Shown here: one piece after another, positions 11,215 to 23,485 of the stretch
How positions within the stretch are numbered: the stretch's first letter is position 1
How the letters are laid out: every line of letters begins with the position of its first letter
Source of the DNA: Trochalopteron elliotii
Taxonomy: Eukaryota; Chordata; Aves; Passeriformes; Leiothrichidae
Direction: 5' to 3'
DNA length: 64,000 bases
Assembly: GCA_024734555.1 (NCBI GenBank)
Contig: JANPWX010019802.1
Coordinates: 695,342-759,341 of the forward strand
Translations under genes and position numbers: made by a program
The notes under the pieces: model-generated
What the model was told of the DNA's origin: nothing
The model's input: only the letters and a program-made list of their open reading frames with translations
The model's database searches: none

Positions 11215-14200
11215 GAGTGTCTTAAAAAGCAGTTTATGAATATTCACATCTTAGAGGATTTCTCTCCCAAAGGTCTCTTGGTTGTGCAAGGGCTTAATTC
11301 AAGATCATTTCTGCCACAGATGAAGAAAGAACTTGAAACCTGAACAATCATTTCTCTCATTTAATACAATACTGATACACCTAAACTGGTGGTTTTCAGA
11401 TGAAGGTGCCTACTACTCCTGAAGAACTGTGGAAATCAGTAGAAGAGAGCAACCAAAGCTTGAAAATATTTTAAAATTTATCCTGCATACCAGAAATGAC
11501 ATCATGTTCATGAGCTACTCATGGGAAAGTACTTTAAAGAACAGTGCCTCTAAACCTCACCTAAATTTCTCCACAGATTTCCACTGCTAAATTAAGAATT
11601 TATTGCCTTTCATGTACTAGAAGATGAACATCACTTTTCTAGATAACATGGCTGGCAGGAAGTGACAATACAAAGTACCTTATAGATAAACCCACAAATC
11701 AACAAACTTCACAAAATTAAAAACTTCAAATCACAAAACTTCACTGTGGAAGTCACACTAGGAAAAAGGTCTCAGAACTGCCTTGAAAGGAGCAGGCCTT
11801 GCATTTGAATTAACCTCCCAAATACCACCCATCAATCCAATAATGCAGAATTATTAGAAGCCCTCATTGATAAAATATTCATGTCTACTGTGTAATACTC
11901 AATGCTGGTATATATCAAAAAAATTGTTAGATAATTACAGCATTTACTCTTCCTTGAACATTTCTGTCCCACATCTCTTTTTAAACAACAGTTCCAGTGT
12001 TAAACTCACAATCCAAAGCAGACCTCCCCTATACTAACATTCATTAGAATGAAACCTTGCTGGCACAGCCAAAGTAAACTTCATAAATATTGACATATTT
12101 AACATAATTGATATCAGTGACCAAAATAATGAATTTCCATGGGTTTTCTTCATGATCTTTAAAATGTGATATATTACGTCCTCATGAGAATTACATGTGT
12201 GGAATTCATCAACTGTTATTCACTACAATGAACTGACACAGATAACAGATCACAGACAAAACACAGCAAAGGGCAGGAGAATAATTTTTTCATTAAAAAA
12301 AAATAGTCCATCTCTTGCAAAGAGCAGGGACTAACAAGGGACCTCCAAGTCATGTTTGAAAAGTAATCCTGGGAACTACATTCTTAATAGAGACAGTAGT
12401 AACATTACTTTTAAAGCTGACAGTTTTCTTGCTGATTCATCCTCTGTACATTCATGGTAGCAGCTGTTTTCTCACCAGTGGTTTAATTGATTAAAATAAT
12501 TTCCATTATACTAAAACCAATACATCTCACTTGTATTTATCCTCCTTCTCAGTTCTCATTAATGATGTCAGTCAAGTCATAAACTTTGTTTTCTCCATTT
12601 CTATCAGTTGATCTAATGAAATCTCACCTTTTCTACAAACCGTGTCTAATTTATATCCCATAGTGTCAAATTCATGGAAGGTGTCTCTCACCTCAGCTAT
12701 GTGTCTGTTTAATCTGAATGTATGCTGTTTAATCACAACAGTTAGAAATATGTTCATGGAAATGGGTTGAGTTGATGCTGTCATGATGCTCAGATGTAAA
12801 CTCTGCTACATTGCTAATAGCATGGTCAATCAGAAGCTATGCATTTTCACTTTAGTTTAAAAAAGCAAAATATTTTAAATACCTTTTTCTAGAAATAGAA
12901 AATAGAAATAGATTTAGCTAGCATTTCTCAAAGTACTTGGCAAAGCCAAGCTCTCTGTTGAGTGCTTTTGCTTGTTTGCAGGAGTAGAAATGAGTTAATA
13001 GACAACCTGTTCATTTTTGTGGCATGGAAAGTCACTGTTTCCTTACTGATGTGGAATAATGCTGTAGAATATACCTGCCATGTAAAGATGCATAAAAATA
13101 TCATTTTGAGGAGGAAAACAGTAGATGAAACCTGTGAATCAAAATATAAAGAATTTATTGTTTATATCTACCATGTCTTAGAATGTAGGACATAACAAAA
13201 AAAACCCCCTATTTTAGATTTTAAAAAATACTCTGAAGTCATTCTTATCAAAGGAAAATTAAAAATATGTACAATGTTTCTGTAATATTTTCAGTGGTAC
13301 TAGTGATAAAGTGCAATTTTTAATATTTTGTTTGCTCAAAGGGGAAGGCATAAAATACTTGAAAAAGAGAACATTTCAGCACTTAGAACTATGTCATTTG
13401 TATTGACTGTGTGAGGTGAAAAAAGGCAAAAAATAAGTTAAAAAAGGAAAACTGAAGACTTCATAGAGAAGACAAATGGGGAAGACAAAATTATTCTTTT
13501 TTAACTGAACTAAAAATTGAATTTCATATGTAATGAAAGAAATCTGCAATTGCTCTAACAGATTCAGAAAAGAGTAATTATTTTCCCCAAAAAGAAACCA
13601 TCTTTTATCATTAATCGTATTTTGGAGATGGAGAACAATCAAAAGGAATTTTTTTAAACCCTCCTAAAAAAGTTCTATGGTGGCTTTTCTAGAAATCAAA
13701 AACTCTTTTCCTAAGGTACAGTCTGTCAGTTTAGCCAGCCTAGAGACAGGGTAGTTCACATCACTGGATTGTTTGCATCTCCTTGCTTCAAAAAGATTTA
13801 CCTTGTGGTTCCAAATATGGGAAGTCCATAAGTAACTCAATTTGAAATATCATTGAACCAACACTGGAGCCAAGAATTCACACATTGTTAGCATTTATTT
13901 TTACATGACTGACATTATTCACAGACAAAGACAAGGGAAAGGTAAAAAATGTATGTGTGCATACACATAAATGCTAAAGACTACTAAGAGATTTGTATTG
14001 CCAGCATTAGCACCTTCTAAGACAAATTTTCAACATGGAGGTAAGCCATGAAATGTAAAATAAATGCAATTCATCCCACGATTAGAGAAGTCTGGTTTTA
14101 TTTAATGGTTGTGTGATGATGGGTTCTATAGAGCTAGCATAACAGATTTTCTGTAGAAAAGTATTCCAGATCTGACTAGAAGCTGGTACAGCATTCTTTT

Positions 14201-15282
14201 AGGATTTCTATTTGGACACAAAGATCCTCAACAGCATTAACTGTTACCCTTCCAGGATCCAAGAATTTAGCAAATGTAGTCCAAAACTGCGATTGGTGCA
14301 TAGGCAACATACTGAACACATTTTGGTTTATTTTAGGCCACTGTGCAGTTGGCTCTTTCTGCCAGCTTCATCAGTAACTCTTTGTCTTAACCCACTCAGC
14401 AAAAGATTTTTGGTTATGATCTACAGATGTCAGTGTCTTTACACGGTATGGCTTCATTTTCGTTCCTTTCTCTTTGTTTTCACCACCACAAGATTTATGT
14501 GGTGGTATCAGCTGTCAAAACAGACCCTTAGGCTAAGAGGCTGCAGCATAGCTTAAAATCAGTGTTAAAGAGACTGTCCAGGAGCAAAGCAGTCCAAATC
14601 AGGCAAAAGTATCTTAATACCACTTTTTTGTCTTTTCTCCTCCATATGAAATGCTCCTCCATGTCCCCAAGTGTTCTTCAGAATTCTCCAGCTCTCCCAT
14701 GCTAACCAAGGAAGATAAATACAAACAAAAAGTCACATAAAATGGTTAAAAATAACTACAACATTCCTAACCATTTGTAGAACACAGCACATAAAAAAGA
14801 GTTGTGGTGTTTCCAAGGTTTTCTATTAGTACTTGCATAAAACTACAAAACTTAGTCACACAATACATTTGCATTCATCACTTCCATTCTACTATTTAAG
14901 AAACAAAGCAATCAAATACAGAGAAAATTTATTTGTATGGTATATTTAGCCAGTGTATATTTGGGATTGTATTGAAGTTAGAACAGAGGTTGTTTATTTA
15001 GCTTCTCTTTAAATATAGTAGATACGCATTATGCATTTAGAAGTTACAGCAAAACACTTGTAATACTAAATTGCCATTGAATTATACCAGTAATTGTTAA
15101 TTTCACCAGCATAAATGTGGTGACATCCAGTTGTGAACCACACAAATTCAGAAAATGTTACAGTAAGACATTTTGGCAAATTTAATTATGGAATACTTAA
15201 AATAAACTTCAATATATACTTGTTAAAGAAAAAAATTACTTATTGCTTCTCTGTGTCTTTCAGGTGGATATTACTTCCACTA

Positions 15283-15286
<4 letters not shown>
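11215..15286. other. Unannotated, A+C-leaning interval
   Basis: AT-rich DNA in which A exceeds T and C exceeds G on the plus strand over several stretches. In the line 11,701-11,760 I count A29 C14 T13 G4; in 12,001-12,060, A23 C18 T14 G5. This is opposite in sense to the DNA right of the CpG island. Apart from one weak candidate exon at 12,628-12,724, nothing is recognisable. Confidence 0.4.
12628..12724 (-). CDS. Weak candidate internal exon, 97 bp
   Basis: On the minus strand a pyrimidine-containing acceptor (...ttgtgattaaacag) ends at 12,725 and an AAAAG|GTGAGA donor starts at 12,627. In between, one frame is open (phase 0 in, phase 1 out) and is part of a 70-codon open frame at 12,572-12,784. 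The translation has a soluble, protein-like composition, with a stretch resembling FHEFDTMGYKLDTVCRKG followed by GEISLDQLIEME. This vaguely recalls a degenerate EF-hand-like helix-loop-helix but lacks the calcium-binding Asp pattern. I recognise no family. Its phase would put a stop at the junction if joined to the candidate exon at 6,150-6,403, so the two do not belong to one transcript in that form. Confidence 0.15.

Positions 15287-15376
<90 letters not shown>
15287..15376. repeat. (ATT)30 trinucleotide microsatellite
   Basis: Ninety uninterrupted bases of the ATT/TTA unit, about thirty copies. It makes a run of isoleucine codons in an open frame at 15,133-15,465, which is not a gene. A pure array of this length is likely to vary in copy number between individuals. 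Confidence 0.97.
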
Positions 15377-15377
<1 letters not shown>

Positions 15378-17799
15378 ATATTTATATTGCAATCGTGCCC
15401 AGAAGTCCCACTTCAAATCAAGTTCACTTCAAATCCACTGTTCAAGTCACTACCTGAGCATTTAATAAGCAGAAGTGCTTACCCCAGAGGCCTTTCAATC
15501 TATTTCCTGGAAAAGTGGAAACACGCAATCATAATGAACAACAGTAGTAAAAATAGGGAAAAGCAGCAATTAAACCCTGTTACTCAGAAGAAACTATGTA
15601 GTAATTGTTCAGACCACTTAACTCCTGAAAGAGACAAATATACCTGTGACTGTTTCACCAAATGTTTTTTTTGATTTAGCTGCATGTTGTTGCAGTTATT
15701 TACTAGTGCTCCTATTTAAATATAAAAATAGAAATTAAAATGAGAGAAGTTTGGGCTTGGTGTCCAGCATGAAAGTGTGTATAAAGGATTTGTTTAAACA
15801 TTCGATGGGATCAGATGCATAGTCTCACTTGAAAGACTCATTATGTAATCTATATTTTGTACTTTGTGCACTTAATCTGTAATTATTTGGTAACTGGGAT
15901 GCCAACTCTGGGAATTAATATTGCTGGGGACTCTGCTGGAGCTGTAATCTAAATACTGCCTTGATATTTATAGCACTTTTAGATCCCTAGGATAACTCCT
16001 GGTGTTTTCTTAATTTGTATAGGTAGTCATATCTTGTCTGTGCAAAATGTCTTCAGTAGTTGTTCTCCAGCCAGGTGTAGTTTCAGCAGACTTTGGCTAG
16101 GCTTTTGTTTTTGACGGCTAAAACTGTAAGTGAAACAGCATCTTACATTGCAACTAATGTTAAAACTATGGGAGATTCACTATCTGAGCAACAGCTACTA
16201 TAAATTCTCACACCCATCTATTACTCTGCTGTATTAAAAAATGCATTGGGCAATTTGCAGTAAACATTTCCAAAGAATATTTTCACATTAAAAAAGTTAC
16301 GATAATTCATGTAAAAAAGTGCCTTGAAGAGTTTATGATGGAGGGCGTCAGTTGCAGAGAGCTATTCACATTAATTATGATAAGGATATGTTATCTGGTA
16401 TTCTACAGGAACGATCAATCATTTGCAAGAGATTAAAAAAAAAAATTAGTAATTTTTTTATAGCCCCAGTATAGGGCACCAGTGCAGGGCACTGTAGTGA
16501 GAAATTCTACATCTGCTGTCAGTGAGGGTAAAGTTCTCTTGCTTGGCCTGGGTCCAAAGCTGACTCATTTGAAGAAAATGGCTTTTCTGAACAAGAAGAA
16601 ATAGAAGTGATTTAATGTTTTGGGAAATATCTATATATACACATACAATTCTCTTTTTTATAAACTCTGATGATTACGTTTGATTTAGTTTAATTGTTTA
16701 AATTTAGGCATGGATGTAGTCCTCAAAGAAGAGCTGTGTGCTCTGTGAAGATGGAGAGAAGTAGAGAAACAGTAAGTGAATATTATTATCCTAGTAGAAA
16801 TGCATGCTTATTTTCTGTATCTGGATATAAGCTGGATACTTGAACATACAATTCCCACATACAGGCAAGAAGTTTAAAATAAGTAACAGTATTGCTAAAC
16901 ACAGTGGACTTTTATAAAAATGTGATAATCTCTGTGTTTTTTTGCTAAAGATGAAACCCTGCATGAAAAGTCCTATAAGAAACTAGAGGAAGCAAACAAT
17001 GATCCTGAACAGGAAATATCAATTTGAGTTACTTTCAAGGACTGGTAGGGGCTTAAAGGACTTTTCTCATCTAGTTGTATGTTAAAATCAGGGACAGGTC
17101 AATAGTAACATGCCATACCATTTTCCCTTGGTGTTCAATGGCTCATATAACATGGCATTTCTTAGCATTTTGCCAACTTCTCAGTAAACAGATTATCGTT
17201 TTAAAACACTATTCCATCTTAGTTGGTGGCAGTCCCAGTAGAGTAGCCAGGGTTTAAATTAGCGTGAAAACAGAACTACCTCTGTCCTTAGATTTGGTCT
17301 CCGCTGAGCACAATTAAAGAGCATAAGGTGAGCAGCATGTAGAAATCCACCCCGCTGTCAGCTCTATGTGCTGTGCTGTGGCTGAGAAGAACTCCAGGTT
17401 CCAGGACTGTTAAAATGGCATATTGCATACACAATAGGTTATCAAATGCCCATTTCGAACAATCCAAGAAATTAAACAGAAATTCACTGTATCTATTTGG
17501 ATCACAACTCTACTATTGCAATCCAAACCCAACCGATATCAAAGCTGTGTGACCTATGCAGTGCCTGCTTTTCGAACATTTGTACATGACTCTGTCAGTC
17601 AACACGTATTTTCAGTACCATCGTATTGCACTGACAGTGTTGAAACACTTGGAAGAGAAAGTACAGCAACGTTCCAGGGTTTACGTGAAACACTGTGACA
17701 ATATGTGCCGCATTATTTTAATTGTTGTTTGCATCCAAGTTTAATGTAGCATACCCAAACACCAAAGCATGGGTGGAGGCGGTCAGTTTTTCCCTTGGG
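15377..17799. other. Unannotated upstream flank of the CpG island
   Basis: AT-rich DNA falling off to the left of the CpG island. No recognisable exon, repeat family or RNA gene. Distal regulatory elements would be expected near a promoter but none can be named by eye. Confidence 0.4.
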
Positions 17800-18151
17800 T
17801 GTGTTCGTTCCCTCAGACCCTTGGTAACTCCGACTCGGCAGCCCAAGGTGCGGGAGCAGGGGTGGGAAGGCCAGCGGCTGATGGCGTGAGCCAGCGCCTC
17901 ACCGTCGTCTACACAGGCTCTGCAACCATTACATTAGGAAGCTGAGCTGCTAACGAGGAAACTTCTATCATTCAGGGCTGAATTTGCCTGTGCGACTGAC
18001 GCTCCCCTGGAGAAGACAAACTGGGGCAGGCCCCGCGCCGGGCAGCAGCAGGAGAAGCCATTCCGCGGAGGCGAGACACAGCCCCCCGGCCCGCGCCTGC
18101 CCCAACCCCGCGCCGGCGCCCCCCGCCCCGCCTCGCCCTGTTCCCCCAACA

Positions 18152-18551
18152 NNNNNNNNNNNNNNNNNNNNNNNNNNNNNNNNNNNNNNNNNNNNNNNNN
18201 NNNNNNNNNNNNNNNNNNNNNNNNNNNNNNNNNNNNNNNNNNNNNNNNNNNNNNNNNNNNNNNNNNNNNNNNNNNNNNNNNNNNNNNNNNNNNNNNNNNN
18301 NNNNNNNNNNNNNNNNNNNNNNNNNNNNNNNNNNNNNNNNNNNNNNNNNNNNNNNNNNNNNNNNNNNNNNNNNNNNNNNNNNNNNNNNNNNNNNNNNNNN
18401 NNNNNNNNNNNNNNNNNNNNNNNNNNNNNNNNNNNNNNNNNNNNNNNNNNNNNNNNNNNNNNNNNNNNNNNNNNNNNNNNNNNNNNNNNNNNNNNNNNNN
18501 NNNNNNNNNNNNNNNNNNNNNNNNNNNNNNNNNNNNNNNNNNNNNNNNNNN
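18152..18551. other. Assembly gap of 400 N
   Basis: Exactly 400 undetermined bases sit in the most GC-rich part of the island. Open frames that run through it in the two flanks are artefacts, because the unknown bases cannot produce stops. Confidence 1.
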
Positions 18552-18806
18552 GGGGCCGGCGCTACTCGGAGCCGCCCGCGGGGCAGACCCCGGCGGGGCC
18601 GGGAGGAGCCCGGCTGCTCTGCTGCCCTCACCCCGCGCACACGAACTCCCCCGTCCTCGGCGCAAGCTGCTAACATTCCTTCTCCTCCCCCTCCCCCCCC
18701 CGTTCTCTGCCCCCTTCATCCCCGAAGAGGAAAACTCGATTGGATTTTACTTGGGGTCGGAAAAAAACTCCTGGCTGGATCTCGTTTAGACGCCCCGACA
18801 GCTAAG
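18552..18806 (+). other. Probable non-coding first exon (5' UTR), left end unknown
   Basis: The sequence right of the gap is GC-rich, passes through a C/T-rich tract at about 18,678-18,720, and ends in CTAAG|GTAAAT, a good vertebrate splice donor with GT at 18,807-18,808. No ATG occurs on the plus strand in this 255-bp part, so it fits an untranslated leader. The exon's left end and the transcription start are inside the gap or further left. I infer that it joins the candidate exon at 59,052, where an ATG comes one base after the acceptor; the joined context (AAGAATGT) has a purine at -3. I cannot name the gene from the leader. Confidence 0.5.
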
Positions 18807-21484
18807 GTAAATAGGGAAGGCTTGTGATCCGCAGCAACAAAAACAACAGAAAAATCCTTCCTCTGGGAAGGGGGTGGAGAAAAAAAGCAAGGAGTTCAGG
18901 CTTCGTTTTATATCCTGTTTTTGGCCTTTATATTTTGTCTCTGTTTTCCGCCTTGGCCTGTACAGTTTAGCTGCTCATTGTGTTTCTCGTCTCGCCTGAA
19001 CGTGTGAACCGAGGCGCTGGTTTCATGGAGGCAGGGAAAGAGTCTGTGAGACCGAAAGTTTTTAATCTCATCGGACACAGAAGTTTCTTTGTTTGGTCCG
19101 AGAAGGCACTGAGCTGAAGCTGCTCGGCTGCGTAACTGCTGTTTCAGCTCCCTCCCTTCCAAAGGGTTTGGTAACCCTGCGAGTACAATTAACTTACCGG
19201 GAAATGAGAAAGTCATGGAGGAGGTAATATTTTTTATTTAATGGAAAGATCTTGAGGCTTCGTGCTTATGTCTGCCTTGTTTTCTGGAATATCGGATAGT
19301 GTCTTGCCGGACTTCTTCAGGATTGCTGTTAAGTTTCTTTATAAAAATATGCCCTCCTGGTCATCTGTAAATGTCGCGGTTTTTCCTCCTTCGATTGTTG
19401 CAGTCACCCGTTTTCTTCTCCTTTACCCTTTCTGTTCTCAAAACGGGAGTTGGACTGCTTGTTTTTTAGCTTGTATAGTGGAGGTCTGTCCTGCATTTTG
19501 ATCCTTGCAAAGTTCATCTTAACACCCTTCACTTGAAACAAAATACAGAACAGAACCAAAGCAGATAGCTAGTTGTCTGATTTCGTTAAAGTGCATGCAG
19601 TTGAAGCTGATAATGTAGCCTTGATTGATTTTGGTGACCACTTTCCGCTTTCTAATTTTTGAAAGACCTTCTTTTTGAAGCTGTTGAAGGGGAAACTAAA
19701 GGTGAAGTTTGGGCATAAGATTTTGTACCTCTGTTGCTTGTTATGGCAACTAACTAGATAGATCCATGTTTATTTCACATGCGTCAAAGATACAATTATA
19801 GGTTAGTTCTTTTGTGAAGGCAAGGAGTTTCTCATATTGTGAATTTTCAAAATGAGGTAGAAGCCATAGCTCTGGAATGTTTGTTCCTGTTTGTCAAACT
19901 CAGGGGCAACACGTTGGTCAGATAGGATATGTGTGCTTCAGTCTTGCCAGTGTCTGATGTCTTCTGGTATTTGGGAGTCTTGGACAAAGTAATTTCTGTG
20001 AAAAAAAAATGTGACTCTCTTACACAGGTAGCTCTTAAACGTCATGGAGTAATTTAGTGTTTTAAGACAAAATAATCCAACTGCATCTGTTTGATATACT
20101 GCAAGGAAAAATGTTAACATATAAATGCCTAAAGTGGGTTCAGTGGCTGATAACAAATTATTTCACTTACAATTTATAGACTTACCTTTCCAGGCAGCAG
20201 TAAGGGTTATTCTTAGGCATCAGAAAGATCTGGACAAAATAAATGGCAGTGAACTTTGCTTTCCTTATGTGGCTGATGGTTGGCAGAAAGTCTGAATAGA
20301 GTAATCCTTTTACAAAGAACCATCCCTTTCCAGAGCAGTGTTTCAGTCCCAATAATGACTTGAGATTCTTGAGGGGAGGGTGAGGAGTTGTAGCTGTGCA
20401 TGACAAATTTAGTTGTAAACCAGTATGTTCATAATCAAGGCAATTTTGTTTCTTTTCAGGCCTTTTGTGTTTCTCATGATGCACTTGATATTTTTCAATG
20501 CCATGTAGAAGAATAGTTCCTTGTAGTGGAGGCACAACTTTTTACGCTAGTGTTTTGTCACCATGGTAGCTATGGGTAAGGCCCTTTTTAATGATGAAAG
20601 TGTAATTCAGTACTGCTTACAGCTCATGGTTATATCACTGAATGCCATTCATGTCATTAACATAGTTTGGGAGTAACATGAAAGGATGTATTCTTTCTTG
20701 AGATCAGCGATTTCAACTAAAAATCAGTCTGACATTGATATTGTCATTATGAACAAAATTATTTAACCTTACACATGGTAGCTCATGTGCTTGAAACAGC
20801 ACTTTTATAGCTATGTGTTGATGGCTTGGGGAAACGTTCTTTTGACCTGGCTGGTTCTTACTCATGAATTAAATTAAGCTCAAGTAAACATCGCTAATTT
20901 TAAGAAGGTATGCTTGTAGTCAAAGAGCTAGAAGTTGCAGTATGTGGCATACTATGGGACATGATTATTATTGAGGTGATTATTACATTAGTAAAATATG
21001 AATAGATTTGTCTTATGCATAAGCTGCACAGTAGTGTAAACAAAGCTCTGTAGGGTATCAATTTTTAAACATATCATGTTCATATAGAGTGGATGAGAGG
21101 GGTCTGTGGAGAAGATATTAATGATTGATAGTTTCTTAGCATATTAAGCTGGTGGTCTCAGAAAACAGTGTTATGATTTGTTCTCGGTGGGATTTGTTGA
21201 CAACCTGTAGTCCCAGGCATTAAGAGCCATGCGTGGAAGATCAAAGCTGAGGAAAGTCTTGCACATGTGTAACATACATTATACCTCCCATGTTAGCAGT
21301 AGGTTCTAGAAATAGAAAGGGATAGGAGCAAATTCCTCAGCTCGGCTTTCCTGTAGGGCTGAAATGAATCACTGTCTGTCTGCTCTGCGTTCTTATTTTG
21401 TTTTTGTCCTTCCTGCTCTTGAGCAAAAAGGAAAATCTTTTTGGGAAAATGTTATGTAAAGATCAGATAGTTGATATGTCGTAT

Positions 21485-21526
21485 CTTCAGCAGATTCTCC
21501 CTATAGAATAACCTGATCTGCTGAAG
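21485..21526. repeat. Inverted repeat, 11-bp perfect arms
   Basis: CTTCAGCAGAT (21,485-21,495) is matched by its reverse complement ATCTGCTGAAG (21,516-21,526) across a 20-base loop. A transcript could fold into a short hairpin here. It is too short for a typical microRNA precursor. Confidence 0.7.
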
Positions 21527-22079
21527 AAGTGCCTGACGTTTAATCCATGTAGAGGAATTAGAAATCTAACCTTTTCCAAATGAGTTACTTGTTGAGTTGG
21601 CAGAAGAGTTACTCGTATGGATATGAAAATAGTAGACAGTGTTCCTATGTGAGCATGCAAATGTTCACAGTGACATTTGGAATAGATAGTTAAATGAAGA
21701 TTATCTGGAAAATGAAGATGTATAAACATTGCTATTTTACCTTGTTAGCTTTTGAGTAAGTACAACAATGTGTCAAAGGAGACTTTTCACATCGGAATGA
21801 AAGCACTGAAGGTAGTTTGAGTGGTAAATAGTCTGTATTAACCATGGATATGGGATTTTTTTTAGCTTAGAAGGTTACTTCACTGAAATTCAGCTTTCAT
21901 GTTGAACTGAGTAGTGTTTGGGTGTTGAGTCAAATCTTAAAAATGTAAGATTTCGAAGTAAGGTTGCTGGTTTAGGAGAGCTTTATATATCTCCCGTCTA
22001 ATTAAAATGGAAAATGTTGTTATGCTGGAATCAACAGTATTTTTCTTATTCAGTAATCTCAGGATAATTGGGCTTTTTC

Positions 22080-22570
22080 AGCTGCCTTGCTTTCATTGTT
22101 GCCAGATGAAAAATCATTTGCACCTGGTGGGCTAATACAATGCTTATTCTTCAAAAACCACTGGCCTATGGAACTGCACAATGGTTATTCTTTAGGAAGA
22201 ACTGGAAGGCAACCAGCCCAGTTGTGCCAACTTTTACCAGTTCCCAAGCAGTCAGCTATGACTTTGGGGTTGCTGACCACCAGGGACCACCAAAGAGACC
22301 CCCAGGACAGAAGAACGCATGCGGAAAGGGGAGAGAAAATATGTTAATGGTTTTGGGGAAATGGTTATCATATGTATGTTTATTCCAGGAAATCAATGAA
22401 TATGTATGTAAAATACAGTATATAAACGGGAGCTTTTTCTGTAGTCAGCATGCATGGTATTTTGGAGGAGATACCCTCCCATGCATCCAGCCACTTGAAG
22501 AATGCCTGCGTCTTAATGCTACTCATTGTGGTGGTAAGGAGTTTTTTATTATTGCTGATTTTTGGTAGCA
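22080..22570 (+). mobile_element. Endogenous retrovirus LTR, plus strand
   Basis: Block order fits an avian retroviral LTR. There is a 'gaccaccagggaccacc' block near 22,274, 'gcatgcggaaaggggagag' near 22,316, and a TATA box (TATATAAA, 22,419-22,426) followed by 'cgggagctttttctgtag'. The start-of-R region follows with 'ggaggagataccctcccatg' near 22,464, and a decayed polyadenylation area near 22,497 ('gaagaatgcctgcg'). The LTR seems to end at ...GTAGCA (about 22,570). No retroviral gene follows, so it is a solo LTR or a nearly deleted provirus. The left boundary is approximate. Overlapping frames of 86 and 142 codons are not genes. Confidence 0.7.
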
Positions 22571-22574
22571 GTTT

Positions 22575-22593
22575 TGGTGCCTCAGATGGGACC
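22575..22593 (+). other. Primer-binding-site-like sequence after the LTR
   Basis: TGGTGCCTCAGATGGGACC follows the LTR end by a few bases, as a retroviral primer-binding site does. TGG at the start and GGGA near the end are typical of sites complementary to a tRNA 3' end, most like those for leucine tRNA, but the match is imperfect. It implies that a little internal retroviral sequence remains. Confidence 0.4.
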
Positions 22594-23392
22594 TAGTCCT
22601 GAATTTCAATGGATCCAAAGAAACATCATTAGTCACCAGTTCTTTTTGAGATACTTGTTTTTTTGATGCTTAAATTTCAGTACAGATGTTTGAATTATTA
22701 CTCTTTGTACTTACCCTAACGGGGATACAGAAGCATGGTATTTCAACACTGGGTTGCAATTCCACCTCAAAAATACATTGTGACTTCGCATAATAGAGAA
22801 ATAAAACTGAACAAACATTTTCCTTTGATCTAAATGAAACCAAACTGAAGTGTACTTGTGTTGGAGAACATCAGCATTGCAGCTGTCCTGCCTAGGGTAA
22901 AAAGTTAAAGCTAAAAGTTTAAAAGTACAAGTTTAAATTAAAAAGTAGATTGATTAGTTTCTTTCTGTTCTTGGAAGGAATTTGTGGGTACTTGACACTA
23001 AGTGATCACTATGTGTAGGAACAGACAGTGGTGATTAAGCAGAGTCTGAGGACAATCTGAACCATCTTGGCTGCTGTGGAGATCCTGGTAGTTGTAATAA
23101 TGTCAGAAGGTAACTGAGCCTTATAAGGCTCAATCTTATTAGATAAGATGATTTGTATAGGTTGGGGTATAATTGTCTTACTGTGAGCTCGTAGTGCTCA
23201 AGAGCTGCTTCTTGTGTCAGTTGTCTGGGACCAGCTTTAGGAATGAAAGAAGCTAAGAGGTGGTTTGAAGCATTAGTAAAAGTTGCAAATACTTGAAGTG
23301 AAACATTTATAATTTAATTATTAATTCGTAATGGTATTTTCTTGGGCAATGGCCAGGGTTCTAGTCTCCTTGTTGGGGAAAGCTCCAATCCC

Positions 23393-23409
23393 AATAAATA
23401 AATAAATAA
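23393..23409. repeat. Short (AATA)n repeat
   Basis: About four AATA units. Simple repeat. Confidence 0.8.
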
Positions 23410-23465
23410 AAGTATTTGAAGTTCTGGTATTGTGTTAAAGGTAGATGCAGAAGGATGGTCTTGGG

Positions 23466-23485
23466 TTTTTTTTTTTTTTTTTTTT
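23466..23485. repeat. Poly-T run of 20
   Basis: Twenty T in the plus strand. It could be a mononucleotide slippage tract; no processed pseudogene is seen beside it. Confidence 0.95.

Larger units (their letters stand above)
17800..19220. promoter_or_regulatory. CpG island promoter, core interrupted by a gap
   Basis: CpG dinucleotides are frequent from about 17,805, very dense at 18,035-18,150 and 18,552-18,670, and thin out by about 19,220; the rest of the window is CpG-poor. A GC-box motif (minus-strand GGGGCGGGG) lies near 18,119-18,136. No TATA box is visible close by. Vertebrate CpG islands of this kind usually mark gene starts, and a splice donor at 18,807 fits a plus-strand transcript beginning here. 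The left shoulder could also fire leftward; a possible minus-strand donor (GACG|GTGAGG, near 17,906) exists but is weak. The start site itself probably lies in the gap. Confidence 0.75.

Noticed and set aside
10792..11247. 151-codon minus-strand open frame with Thr-His repeats
   Set aside because: Created by the TG/TC microsatellite; the remainder has no recognisable features.
14212..14556. 114-codon plus-strand frame
   Set aside because: No domain, no splice pair, and a composition typical of translated non-coding DNA.
15133..15465. 110-codon open frame with an isoleucine run
   Set aside because: Created by the ATT microsatellite.
17934..18719. Long open frames of 229-261 codons across the CpG island on both strands
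   Set aside because: About half to two thirds of each runs through undetermined bases, which cannot give stops. The rest is GC-rich leader sequence, where stops are rare.
20182..20535. 117-codon minus-strand frame
   Set aside because: No recognisable domain and overlapped by another frame on the same strand; chance opening.
22087..22568. Open frames of 86 and 142 codons
   Set aside because: They overlap the LTR, cross its TATA box, and differ in frame; LTR non-coding sequence explains them.
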